Shown one piece after another: positions 1 through 8,570 of a stretch of DNA of 64,000 nucleotides. The notes beneath the pieces were generated by a model, which saw nothing but the letters and a program-made list of their open reading frames with translations, did no database searches and was not told the origin of the DNA. The translations under genes were made by a program, and so were the position numbers. This DNA is from Propionibacteriaceae bacterium. Its GTDB lineage: Bacteria > Actinomycetota > Actinomycetes > Propionibacteriales > Propionibacteriaceae. The stretch covers positions 124,001 through 188,000 of the forward strand of contig JAISJP010000007.1 in assembly GCA_031261455.1 (NCBI GenBank), in the 5' to 3' direction. Position 1 is the stretch's first letter. The number at the start of each line of letters is the position of its first letter.

Positions 1-596
1 GCAGTGGCATCGGCAACCTTCAGGTCGCGGGCAAGAAACTCGTCAAACGTGATGTCAGTGAACATACGCGCTTCCGGGTGAGTGTCTGGGTCACAATCAT
101 AGACGCCGTCAACCCCGTTCTTGCCCATGAGCAGAGCGTCACAGTTCATCTCCAACGCGCGCTGAGCGGCAACCGTGTCCGTGGAAAAGTACGGCATACC
201 GGAACCAGCGCCAAAGATGACCAAGCGGCCCTTGTCGAGGTGACGGATGGCACGCAGCGGAATGTAGGGCTCAGCCACCTGCCCCATGGTGATGGCGGTC
301 TGCACTCGCGTGGGCAGGCCTGCCTTCTCGCAGAAATCTTGCAGGGCCAACGCATTCATCACGGTGCCCAACATGCCGATATAGTCGGCGCGGGCGCGGT
401 CCATGCCGCCAGCCTGCAACTGCTTGCCACGGAAGTAGTTGCCGCCACCGACAACCACCGCCACCTGCACACCGGATGCCGCAACCTCGGCGATCTGGTT
501 GGCGATGGACGACACCACATGCGGATCGACACCTAGGCCACCACCACCAAACGCTTCGCCGGAAACCTTCAGTAGAACTCGTTTGTACTCGCCCAT
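1..596 (-). CDS. pyrH: UMP kinase PyrH (3' end outside window)
   Basis: Bacterial UMP kinase of the amino-acid kinase family, phosphorylating UMP to UDP in cytosolic pyrimidine synthesis. The ATG is at 596-594 and 198 codons are visible of about 240 expected; the rest lies beyond the left edge. Family motifs seen: KVSGEAFGG near residue 10, [11 protein letters not shown] near 50, the stretch [13 protein letters not shown], and [12 protein letters not shown] in the C-terminal third. It follows tsf on the same strand, the usual rpsB-tsf-pyrH order. Identity is secure; only the C-terminus is unseen. Confidence 0.96.
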   Translation of the reverse strand, partial: MGEYKRVLLKVSGEAFGGGGLGVDPHVVSSIANQIAEVAASGVQVAVVVGGGNYFRGKQLQAGGMDRARADYIGMLGTVMNALALQDFCEKAGLPTRVQTAITMGQVAEPYIPLRAIRHLDKGRLVIFGAGSGMPYFSTDTVAAQRALEMNCDALLMGKNGVDGVYDCDPDTHPEARMFTDITFDEFLARDLKVADAT

Positions 597-845
597 GTCT
601 TCCCCACCTGTGTTCTTTCATCTATGGACAACACGTTCGCGTGCCGCCCTTGAGCTTGCCGACCTGATCCCATGTCAGTGACAGCGGTCGTGTGCCCTGT
701 GCGTCTTGAAAGTCTTGAGTCAATAATGCAACAAACGCCCCCCATGGAGAGGGTTGACTCTCCACAGAAGGCGCATGTTGATGTCAAGATGTTCGGCTTT
801 CTTGGTTGTTACCGAAGCTCCAGTTTGTTGCGTTGCGTAGCTGGT

Positions 846-1658
846 TTAGGAACCGGCGGCGAAGCGGACGAAGCGGACGATCTGCACGCCAGCCTCTTCG
901 GCAAGCTTGCCGACCGTCTTCTTCTCGTCGCTCAGCGCCTGCTGCTCCAGCAACACCACGTCCTTGTAGAAAGCGGCGATGCGACCATCGACGATCTTCG
1001 GGATGATCGCCTCGGGCTTGCCCTCCTCGACCGCAGTCTCGGCAGCGATGCGACGCTCCTTCTCCAACTCGGCCTCAGGGATCTCGTCGCGGGTGACGTA
1101 GACGGGGCTCATCGAGGCGATCTGCAGCGCAACGGAGTGCACGAATGCAGCGTCGTTGCCGTCGTACTCGACCAGAACACCAACCTGCGGGGGCAGGTCA
1201 GCGCTGCGGTGGTGCAGGTAGGTCTCGGTCTTGCCGGCGTACCAGGCCACCTCGGCCAACTCGATCTTCTCGCCGATCTTTGCCACGAGAGCCGCGATGG
1301 TGTCGGCCACTGTGGTAGAGCCGTCCAGCACAATCGCGTTGCCCGCGACGGTACCCTCGGCGTGCGCCTGATCCACGGCCTGGGCGATCTGGCTAGCCAG
1401 AGCCACAAACTCGGGGTTCTTGGCCACGAAGTCGGTCTCGGCGGCCAACTTGACCAGTGCGCCGCCGTGGGCAGCGACGATGCCGTTGGTGGCCTCGCGG
1501 TCGTTGCGCTTGGCTGCCTTAGCAGCACCGGTAACGCGCAACACCTCAACCGCACGCTCGAAGTCGCCCTCGGCCTCTTCGAGCGCCTTCTTGGCGTCCA
1601 TCATGCCTGCGCCGGTCTTGTCGCGCAGTTTCTTCACATCTGCAGCAGTGATTGCCAT
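846..1658 (-). CDS. tsf: Elongation factor Ts
   Basis: Guanine-nucleotide exchange factor for EF-Tu in the cytosol. 270 residues, normal for the family. The N-terminal UBA-like domain (about residues 1-55) starts MAITAADVKKLRDKTGAGM, and the EF-Tu contact motif TDFVAKN lies near residue 80. It follows rpsB by 65 bases and precedes pyrH, so the three are probably co-transcribed. The 249-base gap to pyrH holds only a weak 6-bp hairpin (746-763) without a U-tract. Confidence 0.97.
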   Translation of the reverse strand: MAITAADVKKLRDKTGAGMMDAKKALEEAEGDFERAVEVLRVTGAAKAAKRNDREATNGIVAAHGGALVKLAAETDFVAKNPEFVALASQIAQAVDQAHAEGTVAGNAIVLDGSTTVADTIAALVAKIGEKIELAEVAWYAGKTETYLHHRSADLPPQVGVLVEYDGNDAAFVHSVALQIASMSPVYVTRDEIPEAELEKERRIAAETAVEEGKPEAIIPKIVDGRIAAFYKDVVLLEQQALSDEKKTVGKLAEEAGVQIVRFVRFAAGS

Positions 1659-1723
1659 GTGTCTACTTCCTTGTGTTTTCGTAAGTCGAACTAGTTGCTA
1701 CTTGTAAGGGGGACGCTGCGCGC

Positions 1724-2629
1724 CTACTCGGCCGCAGCCTCAGCCTCAGCAACGGCCTCTGTGACGATCTCTTCGACCACAGCTTCAGCGACAGCCTCTT
1801 CGACGATCTCTTCAGCAACGACCTCAGCCACAACCTGCTCGACGGCAGCCTCGGCAGCGGCAACAGCGTCTGCACCAAGCAGTTCGCGCTCCCAGTCGGC
1901 CAACGGCTCAGCCTCGGCAGCAGTTGCGGTGTTGACGGTGCTGCGGGCAACCAGACCCTCGGCAACGGCGTCGGCGATGATGCCGGTGAGCAGTGCGACT
2001 GAGCGAATGGCGTCGTCGTTACCCGGGATGGGGAAATCAACCTCGTCCGGGTCGCAGTTGGTGTCAAGAATGGCGATCACCGGGATGCCCAGCTTGCGAG
2101 CCTCGTCGATGGCGAGGTGCTCCTTCTTGGTGTCAACAATCCACACGGCGGCGGGCACCTTGGGCATGCCCTTGATGCCACCGAGAGACGCGGACAGCTT
2201 GTCCTTCTCACGACGCTTGCCGAGCAGTTCCTTCTTGGTGAGCCCACCGGGGATCACGGTCTCCAGGTCGGTGGCCTCGAGCTCCTTCAAACGCTGCGTG
2301 CGCTGGTTGATGGTGGCGAAGTTGGTGAGCATGCCGCCCAGCCAACGCTGGTTGACGTAGGGCATGTTGACGCGAATGGCCTGCTCAGTGATGGTCTCTT
2401 GGGCCTGCTTCTTGGTGCCGACAAACAGCACCTGGCCGCCCTTGGCCACGGTCTCACGCACGAAGGCGTAGGCCTTGTCGATGTAGCCTAGCGAGAGACG
2501 GAGGTCAATGATGTAGATGCCATTGCGCTCGTTGAAGATGAAGCGCTTCATCTTCGGGTTCCAGCGGCGGGTCTGGTGTCCAAAGTGGACGCCGTTTTCA
2601 AGCAGTTGGCGTGCGGTAACCTCGACCAT
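1724..2629 (-). CDS. rpsB: 30S ribosomal protein S2 with acidic C-terminal tail
   Basis: Small-subunit protein S2. The body is canonical: [19 protein letters not shown] at the start, [18 protein letters not shown], then GTKKQAQE and [12 protein letters not shown]. At 301 residues it is longer than the usual 230-260 because the last 50 or so residues are almost only Ala, Glu and Val in a repeated A-E-x-V pattern. Such acidic tails occur in some actinobacterial S2 proteins. It heads the rpsB-tsf-pyrH group; a GAAAGGA ribosome site lies upstream, about 14 bases from the ATG. Confidence 0.97.
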   Translation of the reverse strand: MVEVTARQLLENGVHFGHQTRRWNPKMKRFIFNERNGIYIIDLRLSLGYIDKAYAFVRETVAKGGQVLFVGTKKQAQETITEQAIRVNMPYVNQRWLGGMLTNFATINQRTQRLKELEATDLETVIPGGLTKKELLGKRREKDKLSASLGGIKGMPKVPAAVWIVDTKKEHLAIDEARKLGIPVIAILDTNCDPDEVDFPIPGNDDAIRSVALLTGIIADAVAEGLVARSTVNTATAAEAEPLADWERELLGADAVAAAEAAVEQVVAEVVAEEIVEEAVAEAVVEEIVTEAVAEAEAAAE

Positions 2630-2668
2630 TAGTGAAGTTCACTGTTCCTTTCGGGAGCTAGGCGCACT

Positions 2669-2698
2669 GTTATAGCTAGTCAGCAGGGTGTTTGGCAC
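2669..2698 (-). promoter_or_regulatory. Candidate rpsB promoter
   Basis: On the minus strand a -10 box TATAAC (2669-2674) lies about 40 bases before the rpsB ATG, with GTGCCA 18 bases further upstream as a -35 (4 of 6 matches to TTGACA). The predicted leader is about 33 bases. Seen as a pattern only. Confidence 0.35.
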
Positions 2699-3079
2699 AC
2701 GAAGACCAAAGACAGGACGGTTTTTCCGCTTGCCTTAGGTAAACCTGCTTGAAGGCGCCTAGCGATTATTGCGTGAGTGCCCTTGTAGCAGCCCACTCGG
2801 TTGTCTGACCTAAGCACGTGAGACCTCGCAAACTTGCGAGAACCACACAGTGTTGTGGTCCCTGATGTGCCGACGGTACTACGCCCGCTCTTGCCCACTG
2901 GGTTGCGGGTTTGAGACCTCGGGCGCCGCCATGCTCTGCTGAGCACTTTGACACATGCGAATTTCTGCGGTTGACAAGCAGCCGCGTCTACTAACTCTAC
3001 TAGGCGCGGAACCTAAGAATCAAGCCAAATAGGGACGACAATAAGTTCACCCAACCGAACGTTCACACACACTCGCGAT

Positions 3080-3108
3080 GGATGCTGCGACTACACGCAG
3101 CACGACGG
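3080..3108. repeat. Dispersed palindromic repeat, copy 1
   Basis: Stem TGCTGCG / CGCAGCA with loop ACTACA, flanked by GGA and GACGG. It matches the copy at 50618, but T-A in the stem is replaced by G-C on both arms. It lies 27 bases past the stop of the M23 peptidase gene and may act as its terminator or 3' mRNA cap. Confidence 0.6.
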
Positions 3109-3135
3109 ACAAGGACTTCCAGTCCAACCGAAGGG

Positions 3136-4473
3136 CTACATGTACTCCAAGGCATCCGCAGCAACACCGTCGAGGAACAGGTTCCAGTGCAGATGGCAGC
3201 CGGTCGACAGTCCGGTTGTGCCAACATAGCCAATAAGTTGACCGCGCGTGACCCACTGGCCTTGGCTGATGGCGTATCCACTGAGATGCGCATAACCAGT
3301 AACCACCCACTTGCCGTCGATCTTGTCGTGGTCAATGCGGATGTACTGTCCGAGTTCGCCGTACCAGCCGACATGTCCAGCCCTACCCGACTCAGACGCG
3401 TAGACCGGCGAACCGCAGTTGATACCGATGTCGGTGCCGGAATGATACGACCAGTAGCCATACACCGGGTGCCAGCGCCAACCCTGATAAGACGTGATGA
3501 CGCCACCGTTCAGCGGCCAGGCAAGCATCCCGCTGCCATCAGACGGACGCGAGACGACATCACCGTTCGAATCCGCAGCCGCGTTGCGTGCCCGAATCTC
3601 TGCCTCGATCTCCGCGATCTGACTCTCAAACTCGGATTCACGATCTTTAAAGACGGCCAACTCCTCAGCGGCGAGGGACTCCGCGGCCTCAAGAACGCCC
3701 ACCTGATAGGCAACGTTGGCGGCAGCGGCCTCAGCCTCAGCAGCCAGAGCCTCAGCTTCGGCAAGCTTGGCGGCAGCGGTCTCTTGGGCCACCTGTGCCC
3801 GAGCTTCGGCAGTCTGGGCGCTCATGCGGTCCCGTTCGAGCTGGTTCTGAAGCAGTTCCAACTTGATTAGTTCGCCGTTGGCGGTGGTGAACATGGTGTC
3901 TGCCCATTGGGCGCGATTGTTCACCTGCGACACGTCGAAGTCGGTGACAAACAGCGAGAACGAGAGCATCGTCTGGTTCTGTTGGACGCTCAGTTGGACG
4001 CTGAGTGAGATAGCGTCCTTTTGATTGGCCACCTCAAGTTCACCGGCGGCGACGCGTGCCAGGGCGGTGTTGGCTTCGGCGACAGCAGACTCATAGCGCA
4101 CCAACTGTGCGGCGTGTTCGGCAATGGCGGCGTCACGAGCAATGATCTTTGCGTCAAGTTCGGCCCGGATCTGAGCAAGGTTGGCCTTAGCGTCAGCAAG
4201 GAGCGTTTGAGCAGCACCTAGAGTGTCTTCACCGGCGTCGATTGCTGCACGAACCTCGGCGAGTTCGGCAGAAACTTCAGCTTTTTGGTCGTCCAAGTCA
4301 TCCGCAGCGCTCGGAGCGCTCAGGCTCACGGACAGCGCAATGGCGGTCAGAAGGGCGGCTGCGGTCGAGACAACCTTAGAACGCCACGGTCCAAAACCCC
4401 TGCGAACACGACTCACCCGCAAGTTGTCGAGTGGCTTAGCCTTGTGGCTGCCCTTCCTCGTCCCCTTGTTCAT
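3136..4473 (-). CDS. Secreted coiled-coil M23 peptidase, EnvC-like
   Basis: Predicted exported peptidoglycan endopeptidase, 445 residues. A basic N-terminus and a hydrophobic segment (about 35-55) ending near SAPSAA look like a signal peptide. A long Ala/Glu-rich coiled coil follows (about 58-295), and the C-terminal 130 residues are an M23/LytM domain with zinc-ligand motifs HSGTDIG and HLHWN. GGAGAG sits 7 bases before the ATG. It follows ftsE-ftsX; coiled coil plus hydrolase is the layout of EnvC and PcsB, which FtsEX activates elsewhere. I infer the same partnership. The smpB gene, often found after this gene in relatives, is absent. Confidence 0.88.
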   Translation of the reverse strand: MNKGTRKGSHKAKPLDNLRVSRVRRGFGPWRSKVVSTAAALLTAIALSVSLSAPSAADDLDDQKAEVSAELAEVRAAIDAGEDTLGAAQTLLADAKANLAQIRAELDAKIIARDAAIAEHAAQLVRYESAVAEANTALARVAAGELEVANQKDAISLSVQLSVQQNQTMLSFSLFVTDFDVSQVNNRAQWADTMFTTANGELIKLELLQNQLERDRMSAQTAEARAQVAQETAAAKLAEAEALAAEAEAAAANVAYQVGVLEAAESLAAEELAVFKDRESEFESQIAEIEAEIRARNAAADSNGDVVSRPSDGSGMLAWPLNGGVITSYQGWRWHPVYGYWSYHSGTDIGINCGSPVYASESGRAGHVGWYGELGQYIRIDHDKIDGKWVVTGYAHLSGYAISQGQWVTRGQLIGYVGTTGLSTGCHLHWNLFLDGVAADALEYM

Positions 4474-4565
4474 GTGACACTCTCCTCAAGCCTGGTAGGC
4501 CAGCGATCTGGTGAAAACACCTTGCCGAGCCTTCTTGGGGAAGTCTTACGTGAACGGCTCGACTC

Positions 4566-5486
4566 TTAGACGGCTAGGTACTTTCTTGATGACAGCAACG
4601 TCGGCACCACCGCTAGGGCAACACCTGCTACTGCTATCCATAGAATGGCAACCCAAGCCGCCGGCCACCCAATCCAGGCTAAAGCCTTTATTGAGACTTG
4701 AGCCCTGTCGATGATGACGAACTTAACGCACGCCATGACCGTGAGCGCGGACAGCAGAATTCCACCCAACGCGGCCACGAGCGACTCCATGACGAACGGC
4801 ATAGTGATGTAGGTACTTGAGGCTCCAACCAAGCGCATAATGCCTAGTTCTCGACGTCTGGTGAAAGCGGAGAGCTTAATGGTGTTGCCGATCTGCGTAG
4901 CCGCAGCGAGGATCAGCAGAGCGGCAAGGAAGCGGGCCCCCCAGATGAGGGCGTTCAGCACAGAGAACAGCGGGTCGAGCACTTGATGCAAGTCTTGGAC
5001 GTTCTGCACACCGGGCAAGGTCTTGGCCTCGGCCACAACGCCCCGGTAGTTCTCTGGGTCTTTCAGCTTAACGCGGAAGGAGTCTTGCATCTGGTCTTTG
5101 GACAGCACATCAACAAGCGGAGAGTTGGCGTACATCCGCTGATACTCTTCATAGGCCTCAGCTTTGGTCTCGTAGTAGACGTTGGCAACTTCGGGGTTGG
5201 CGTTTAGCCGTTCCTCTATGAGTTCGCGCTGGGCATCGGTGGTCTCTTGGCCGGGTTCGCAGTTGCCCGCTGCGGCACCACCGGCACCGGCAGACACCTC
5301 AGTACACAGGAAAACCGAGATCTCGATCTGGTCGTACCAACGGCCTTTCATGGTGTCCACCTGCTCCGTGACAAGCACTGATGCCCCGAACAGAGACAGG
5401 GACACCCACATGGTGACCATGACAGCGAACGTCATGGCGCGGTTTCGTTTCAACCCGGACCAGGTTTCACGCAAGATGTGACGCAT
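4566..5486 (-). CDS. ftsX: Cell-division protein FtsX
   Basis: Permease-like membrane half of the FtsEX complex, which transmits ATP hydrolysis by FtsE to cell-wall hydrolases at the septum. 306 residues: an N-terminal membrane helix (about 20-42), a large extracellular loop (about 45-165) with two cysteines, then three helices toward the C-terminus. The start MRHILRETWSGLKRNRAMT is typical of actinobacterial FtsX. It follows ftsE by 38 bases and precedes the M23 hydrolase, its probable target. Confidence 0.94.
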   Translation of the reverse strand: MRHILRETWSGLKRNRAMTFAVMVTMWVSLSLFGASVLVTEQVDTMKGRWYDQIEISVFLCTEVSAGAGGAAAGNCEPGQETTDAQRELIEERLNANPEVANVYYETKAEAYEEYQRMYANSPLVDVLSKDQMQDSFRVKLKDPENYRGVVAEAKTLPGVQNVQDLHQVLDPLFSVLNALIWGARFLAALLILAAATQIGNTIKLSAFTRRRELGIMRLVGASSTYITMPFVMESLVAALGGILLSALTVMACVKFVIIDRAQVSIKALAWIGWPAAWVAILWIAVAGVALAVVPTLLSSRKYLAV

Positions 5487-5524
5487 AGTTCCTACTTACT
5501 CTCTTGTCTGCTCTGCCTAGTCGC

Positions 5525-6214
5525 CTAGTCGCTACCGTAGACGCCGCGGGCCTGATCGCGCACGATCTGCCCACCAACCAACTCGATGACGCGACGACGC
5601 ATCTGATCGACAACGTTGGCGTCATGGGTTGCCATGATGACGGTGGTGGAGGAGCGGCGGTTAATCTGGTCTAGCAGACGCATGATGCCGACGGCGGTGG
5701 TGGGGTCGAGGTTTCCGGTGGGCTCGTCTGCGAGCAGAATCTTGGGACGGTTGACGACGGCGCGAGCGATGGCGACGCGCTGCTGCTCGCCACCTGACAT
5801 CTCTTCCGGGGCGCGATTCTCCAGCCCGGTGAGTCCGACCATCTCGATCATCTCCGGCACGGTGGCGCGAATCTCCTTGGTGGGACGCCCAACCACCTGC
5901 ATGGCGAACGCGATGTTCTCCCACGCGCTCTTGCCCGGCAGCAACCGGAAGTCCTGAAACACGGTGCCGATCTGGCGGCGGAACTCGGGGATTCGCCACT
6001 GGCGCATCGAGTTGAGCTCTTTACCTGCCACGTACACGACTCCGGCGGTGGCGCGCTGTTCGCGACGGATGAGCCGCATGAACGTTGACTTGCCGGAGCC
6101 GGACGAGCCAATCAGAAAGACAAACTCGCCCTTCTCAATCTGCACGCTCACGCGGTTGAGAGCAGGCTTGAGCTGACCGGGATACACCGCGGAAACGTCC
6201 TCGAACGTAATCAT
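5525..6214 (-). CDS. ftsE: Cell-division ATP-binding protein FtsE
   Basis: ABC-type ATPase partner of FtsX on the inner face of the membrane. 229 residues, the usual length. Walker A GSSGSGKS near residue 37, signature MSGGEQQRV, Walker B ILLADEPTG and the switch histidine in MATHD are all present. The first residues MITFEDVSAVYPG match FtsE starts. No clear ribosome site lies before the ATG. Order prfB-ftsE-ftsX is standard for actinomycetes. Confidence 0.96.
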   Translation of the reverse strand: MITFEDVSAVYPGQLKPALNRVSVQIEKGEFVFLIGSSGSGKSTFMRLIRREQRATAGVVYVAGKELNSMRQWRIPEFRRQIGTVFQDFRLLPGKSAWENIAFAMQVVGRPTKEIRATVPEMIEMVGLTGLENRAPEEMSGGEQQRVAIARAVVNRPKILLADEPTGNLDPTTAVGIMRLLDQINRRSSTTVIMATHDANVVDQMRRRVIELVGGQIVRDQARGVYGSD

Positions 6215-6360
6215 GCGTTCATACCATCAATTCTTGATCTTTTCTTGGGCGGGGCGCAGGAAGGACACCCCGTACCACCCATTTCTGAGAATCCTTAAGG
6301 AGTCTACGTCATGGGTTGCAGATGCGTCCAGCTAGACACACGCTTATGCGCTCAGACGAT

Positions 6361-6389
6361 GGACCCCGCGACTGCGCGCAAGGTTGATC
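6361..6389. repeat. Dispersed palindromic repeat, copy 2 (diverged)
   Basis: Read on the minus strand it gives CTTGCG, loop CGCAGT, CGCGGG, which pairs with two G-U wobbles; the loop is the same as in the copies at 17848 and 50692. It starts within 10 bases of the prfB stop, so it may end that transcript. Confidence 0.4.
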
Positions 6390-6398
6390 GGTTTCGGG

Positions 6399-7511
6399 CT
6401 ACTCGGCGCTCAGTTCGGTCTGCTTGCGCCAACGGACACCCGCGTCAATGAAACCGTCCAGGTCACCATCGAAGACGGCGTCGGGGCTGCCCACTTCGTA
6501 GTTGGTGCGCAAGTCCTTCACCATCTGGTAGGGGTGCAGCACGTAGGAGCGCATCTGCGAACCCCACGAGTTGCCGTCAGATTTCAGCGCATTCATGGCG
6601 GCTTCGCGCTCGGCCTTGGCGCGTTCCAGCAGACGTGCCTGCAACACGGCCATGGCCGAGGCCTTGTTCTGCAACTGGCTCTTCTCGTTCTGACAGGTGA
6701 CCACAATGCCGGTGGGAATGTGGGTGATACGCACTGCAGAGTCCGTGGTGTTGACCGACTGTCCACCAGGACCAGTGGAGCGGTAGACGTCGATCTTGAC
6801 GTCCCCCTCCGGGATGTCGATGTGGTCGGCTTCCTCCACGCGGGGCAACACCTCAACACCAGCAAAACTGGTTTGACGGCGTCCTTGGTTGTCAAAGGGG
6901 GAGATGCGTACTAGGCGGTGGGTTCCCTGCTCCACCGAGAGGGTGCCGTAGGCGTAGGGAGCATGCACTGAGAATGTGGCAGATTTGATGCCCGCCTCTT
7001 CGGCGTAGGAGATGTCCCACACCTCGCACGAGTAACCGTGGCGCTCACACCAGCGCTGGTACATGCGGAGCAACATGGCGGCGAAGTCGGCGGCGTCAAC
7101 TCCCCCAGCCTCGGAACGGATGGTGACTAGAGCGTCACGTTCGTCGTACTCACCGGAGAGCAAGGTGCGGATTTCGAGGGCGTCGATGTCTTGCTTGAGC
7201 GCGGCTACTTCACGGGCGGCCTCAGCCTCGCTGGCCTCATCCGCCTCCTCGGCGGCCAACTGCAGCAGGATGGTGGCGTCGTCAAGACGCGAGCGCAGCT
7301 TGACCACACGGTCAACCTCGGATTGCAGACCGGAGAGGCGGCTGGTGAGCTTCTGGGCGCGGTCCGTGTCGTCCCACAGGTCCGGCGCAGACACCTGAGT
7401 TTCCAGTTCCGCGATCTGCGCGCGCTTGGTTTCGGGGTCAACAACAGCCTCGATGCTCTGCAGCGAACGGCTGAGGGCGTCGATCAGTTCCTGAGTTGTC
7501 TCGATTGCCAC
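6399..7511 (-). CDS. prfB: Peptide chain release factor 2
   Basis: Release factor recognising UGA and UAA stops. The GTG start at 7511 gives 370 residues, normal for RF2; the open frame runs further upstream but that part has no family resemblance. Seen: the recognition motif in [15 protein letters not shown] and the catalytic GGQ in [10 protein letters not shown]. The frame is continuous, so there is no programmed frameshift as in E. coli, which is common in actinobacteria. It lies upstream of ftsE on the same strand with a 184-base gap. TTG or ATG codons 15-40 bases upstream are alternative starts. Confidence 0.95.
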   Translation of the reverse strand: MAIETTQELIDALSRSLQSIEAVVDPETKRAQIAELETQVSAPDLWDDTDRAQKLTSRLSGLQSEVDRVVKLRSRLDDATILLQLAAEEADEASEAEAAREVAALKQDIDALEIRTLLSGEYDERDALVTIRSEAGGVDAADFAAMLLRMYQRWCERHGYSCEVWDISYAEEAGIKSATFSVHAPYAYGTLSVEQGTHRLVRISPFDNQGRRQTSFAGVEVLPRVEEADHIDIPEGDVKIDVYRSTGPGGQSVNTTDSAVRITHIPTGIVVTCQNEKSQLQNKASAMAVLQARLLERAKAEREAAMNALKSDGNSWGSQMRSYVLHPYQMVKDLRTNYEVGSPDAVFDGDLDGFIDAGVRWRKQTELSAE

Positions 7512-7617
7512 GATATTCAACTCTACCAAGTGAAAGGGTAATAACATGTAGTGTCGAGCTTGGAAGACGCCCGCAAGGGGCGGTCCAGACAGATTTTCGC
7601 GTGAGAGGGACATGAAC

Positions 7618-8151
7618 ATGAGTGAGTCGATTGCAGGAGCCGTGCCGTTTGGCGAGGGTGCCGCCGAGGTGAGCGTGGCCGCACACGGCCCACTGACTCT
7701 GCGGATCAAGGAGGACCTGACCGCCGCCACCCGCGCCCGTGACGACGCAGCAAAGTCCAGCCTGCGGATGGCGCTGGCTGCCCTGCAGAACGCAGAAGTG
7801 GCCGGAGCCCAAGCCAAGTCGCTGAGCGAAGCCGACGAGATCGCCGTGCTGACCCGCGAGGCACGCAAACGCGAAGACGCCGCCCAGACGTACGCCGATG
7901 CTGGACGCCCCGAGTCCTCCGCCCAAGAGGCCGCTGAGGCGCTCTTCCTGAGCAAATACCTGCCCCAGCCGTTGAGCGACGACGAAGTGACCCAGTTGGT
8001 TGACGCCGAAGTGGCGCGGGTCAGCGCCGAATTGGGCGAGAAACCCGGTATGAAGAGCATGGGTGTCATCGTCAAGGCAGTAAACGCCATCGCGGCCGGC
8101 CGCGCCGACGGCGGCAAGATCGCCGCCTTGGTTCGTGCCCAGTTGGGGTAG
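7618..8151 (+). CDS. GatB/YqeY domain protein
   Basis: 177-residue member of the YqeY family, related to the tail domain of the tRNA amidotransferase subunit GatB; its cellular role is not established. The family region starts near [17 protein letters not shown], with [13 protein letters not shown] in the middle and the terminal block [17 protein letters not shown]. The ATG at 7618 is preferred because GAGAGGG lies 8 bases before it; an in-frame ATG at 7612 is too close. A short TCCCC/GGGGA hairpin (8209-8222) follows the gene. It is transcribed divergently from prfB. Confidence 0.9.
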   Translation: MSESIAGAVPFGEGAAEVSVAAHGPLTLRIKEDLTAATRARDDAAKSSLRMALAALQNAEVAGAQAKSLSEADEIAVLTREARKREDAAQTYADAGRPESSAQEAAEALFLSKYLPQPLSDDEVTQLVDAEVARVSAELGEKPGMKSMGVIVKAVNAIAAGRADGGKIAALVRAQLG

Positions 8152-8301
8152 TTGCGACAATCTGAGAGCAGACACAACTGCTCGGCGCTACCGCCCAGAC
8201 CGAAGAACTCCCCACTAGGGGATTCTGTAAATCAGTAGGGTCATTGGTCTAAGCGGCGTGCGAGTCACAAGGACTGGCATCGGCTGGAGCGAGTGCACTT
8301 T

Positions 8302-8331
8302 TTGGCGTGTAGAGCGGGAATCTGCTAGCGT
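8302..8331 (+). promoter_or_regulatory. Candidate promoter of tRNA-Asn
   Basis: TTGGCG (8302-8307), an 18-base spacer and TAGCGT (8326-8331) lie 52 bases before the tRNA 5' end. Pattern match only. Confidence 0.35.
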
Positions 8332-8383
8332 TACTTCTCGCATGAGCAATGTGTTTCAAGCTTGTCTTGAAGCCCGTGCCCAT

Positions 8384-8456
8384 TCCCCTGTAGCTCAATT
8401 GGCAGAGCATCTGACTGTTAATCAGAGGGTTACTGGTTCGAGTCCAGTCGGGGGAG
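8384..8456 (+). tRNA. tRNA-Asn (GTT)
   Basis: Full cloverleaf of 73 bases: acceptor TCCCCTG pairs with CGGGGGA, D arm GCTC/GAGC, anticodon arm TCTGA/TCAGA around loop CTGTTAA with anticodon GTT at 8417-8419, and T arm ACTGG-TTCGAGT-CCAGT. CCA is not encoded. A T-rich run follows and may end the transcript. Confidence 0.97.
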
Positions 8457-8570
8457 CTTTTCTTTTAACTTTCAGGGCCCCACTGCGGGCGACCGGCACC
8501 CGATATGGGTCACTTTGATTCAAACGCACCAAAGCCTACGTCCGGGGGGCAGCACGCCGAGGGGCCGGTG

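Larger units (their letters stand above)
2630..3135. other. 506-base gene-free region with clustered hairpins
   Basis: No coding frame here looks real. Between 2825 and 2985 there are five short inverted repeats: CTCGCA/TGCGAG (2825-2840), ACCACA/TGTGGT (2842-2859), CCCGC/GCGGG (2884-2909), TGCTC/GAGCA (2932-2945) and GCGGTTG/CAGCCGC (2967-2985). The 10-mer CGAGGTCTCA occurs twice on the minus strand, near 2820 and 2911. It could be a structured leader for rpsB or a small RNA. I searched by eye for tmRNA, RNase P and SRP RNA hallmarks and found none. Confidence 0.4.

Noticed and set aside
746..763. Terminator between tsf and pyrH
   Set aside because: Only a 6-bp stem without a U-tract; tsf and pyrH are usually co-transcribed.
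672..1694. Long open frame on the plus strand opposite tsf
   Set aside because: It mirrors tsf codon structure and shows no family motif; the minus-strand product is certain.
2630..3135. tmRNA, RNase P RNA or SRP RNA in the gap before rpsB
   Set aside because: No tag sequence ending ALAA, no TTCGA-type T arm with CCA, no GAGGAAAGTCC-like or SRP loop sequence on either strand.
6399..7511. Programmed frameshift in prfB
   Set aside because: The reading frame is continuous from start to the GGQ domain.
7512..8177. N-terminal extension of prfB
   Set aside because: The frame stays open but the extra sequence is the antisense of the YqeY gene; RF2 length fits the GTG at 7511.
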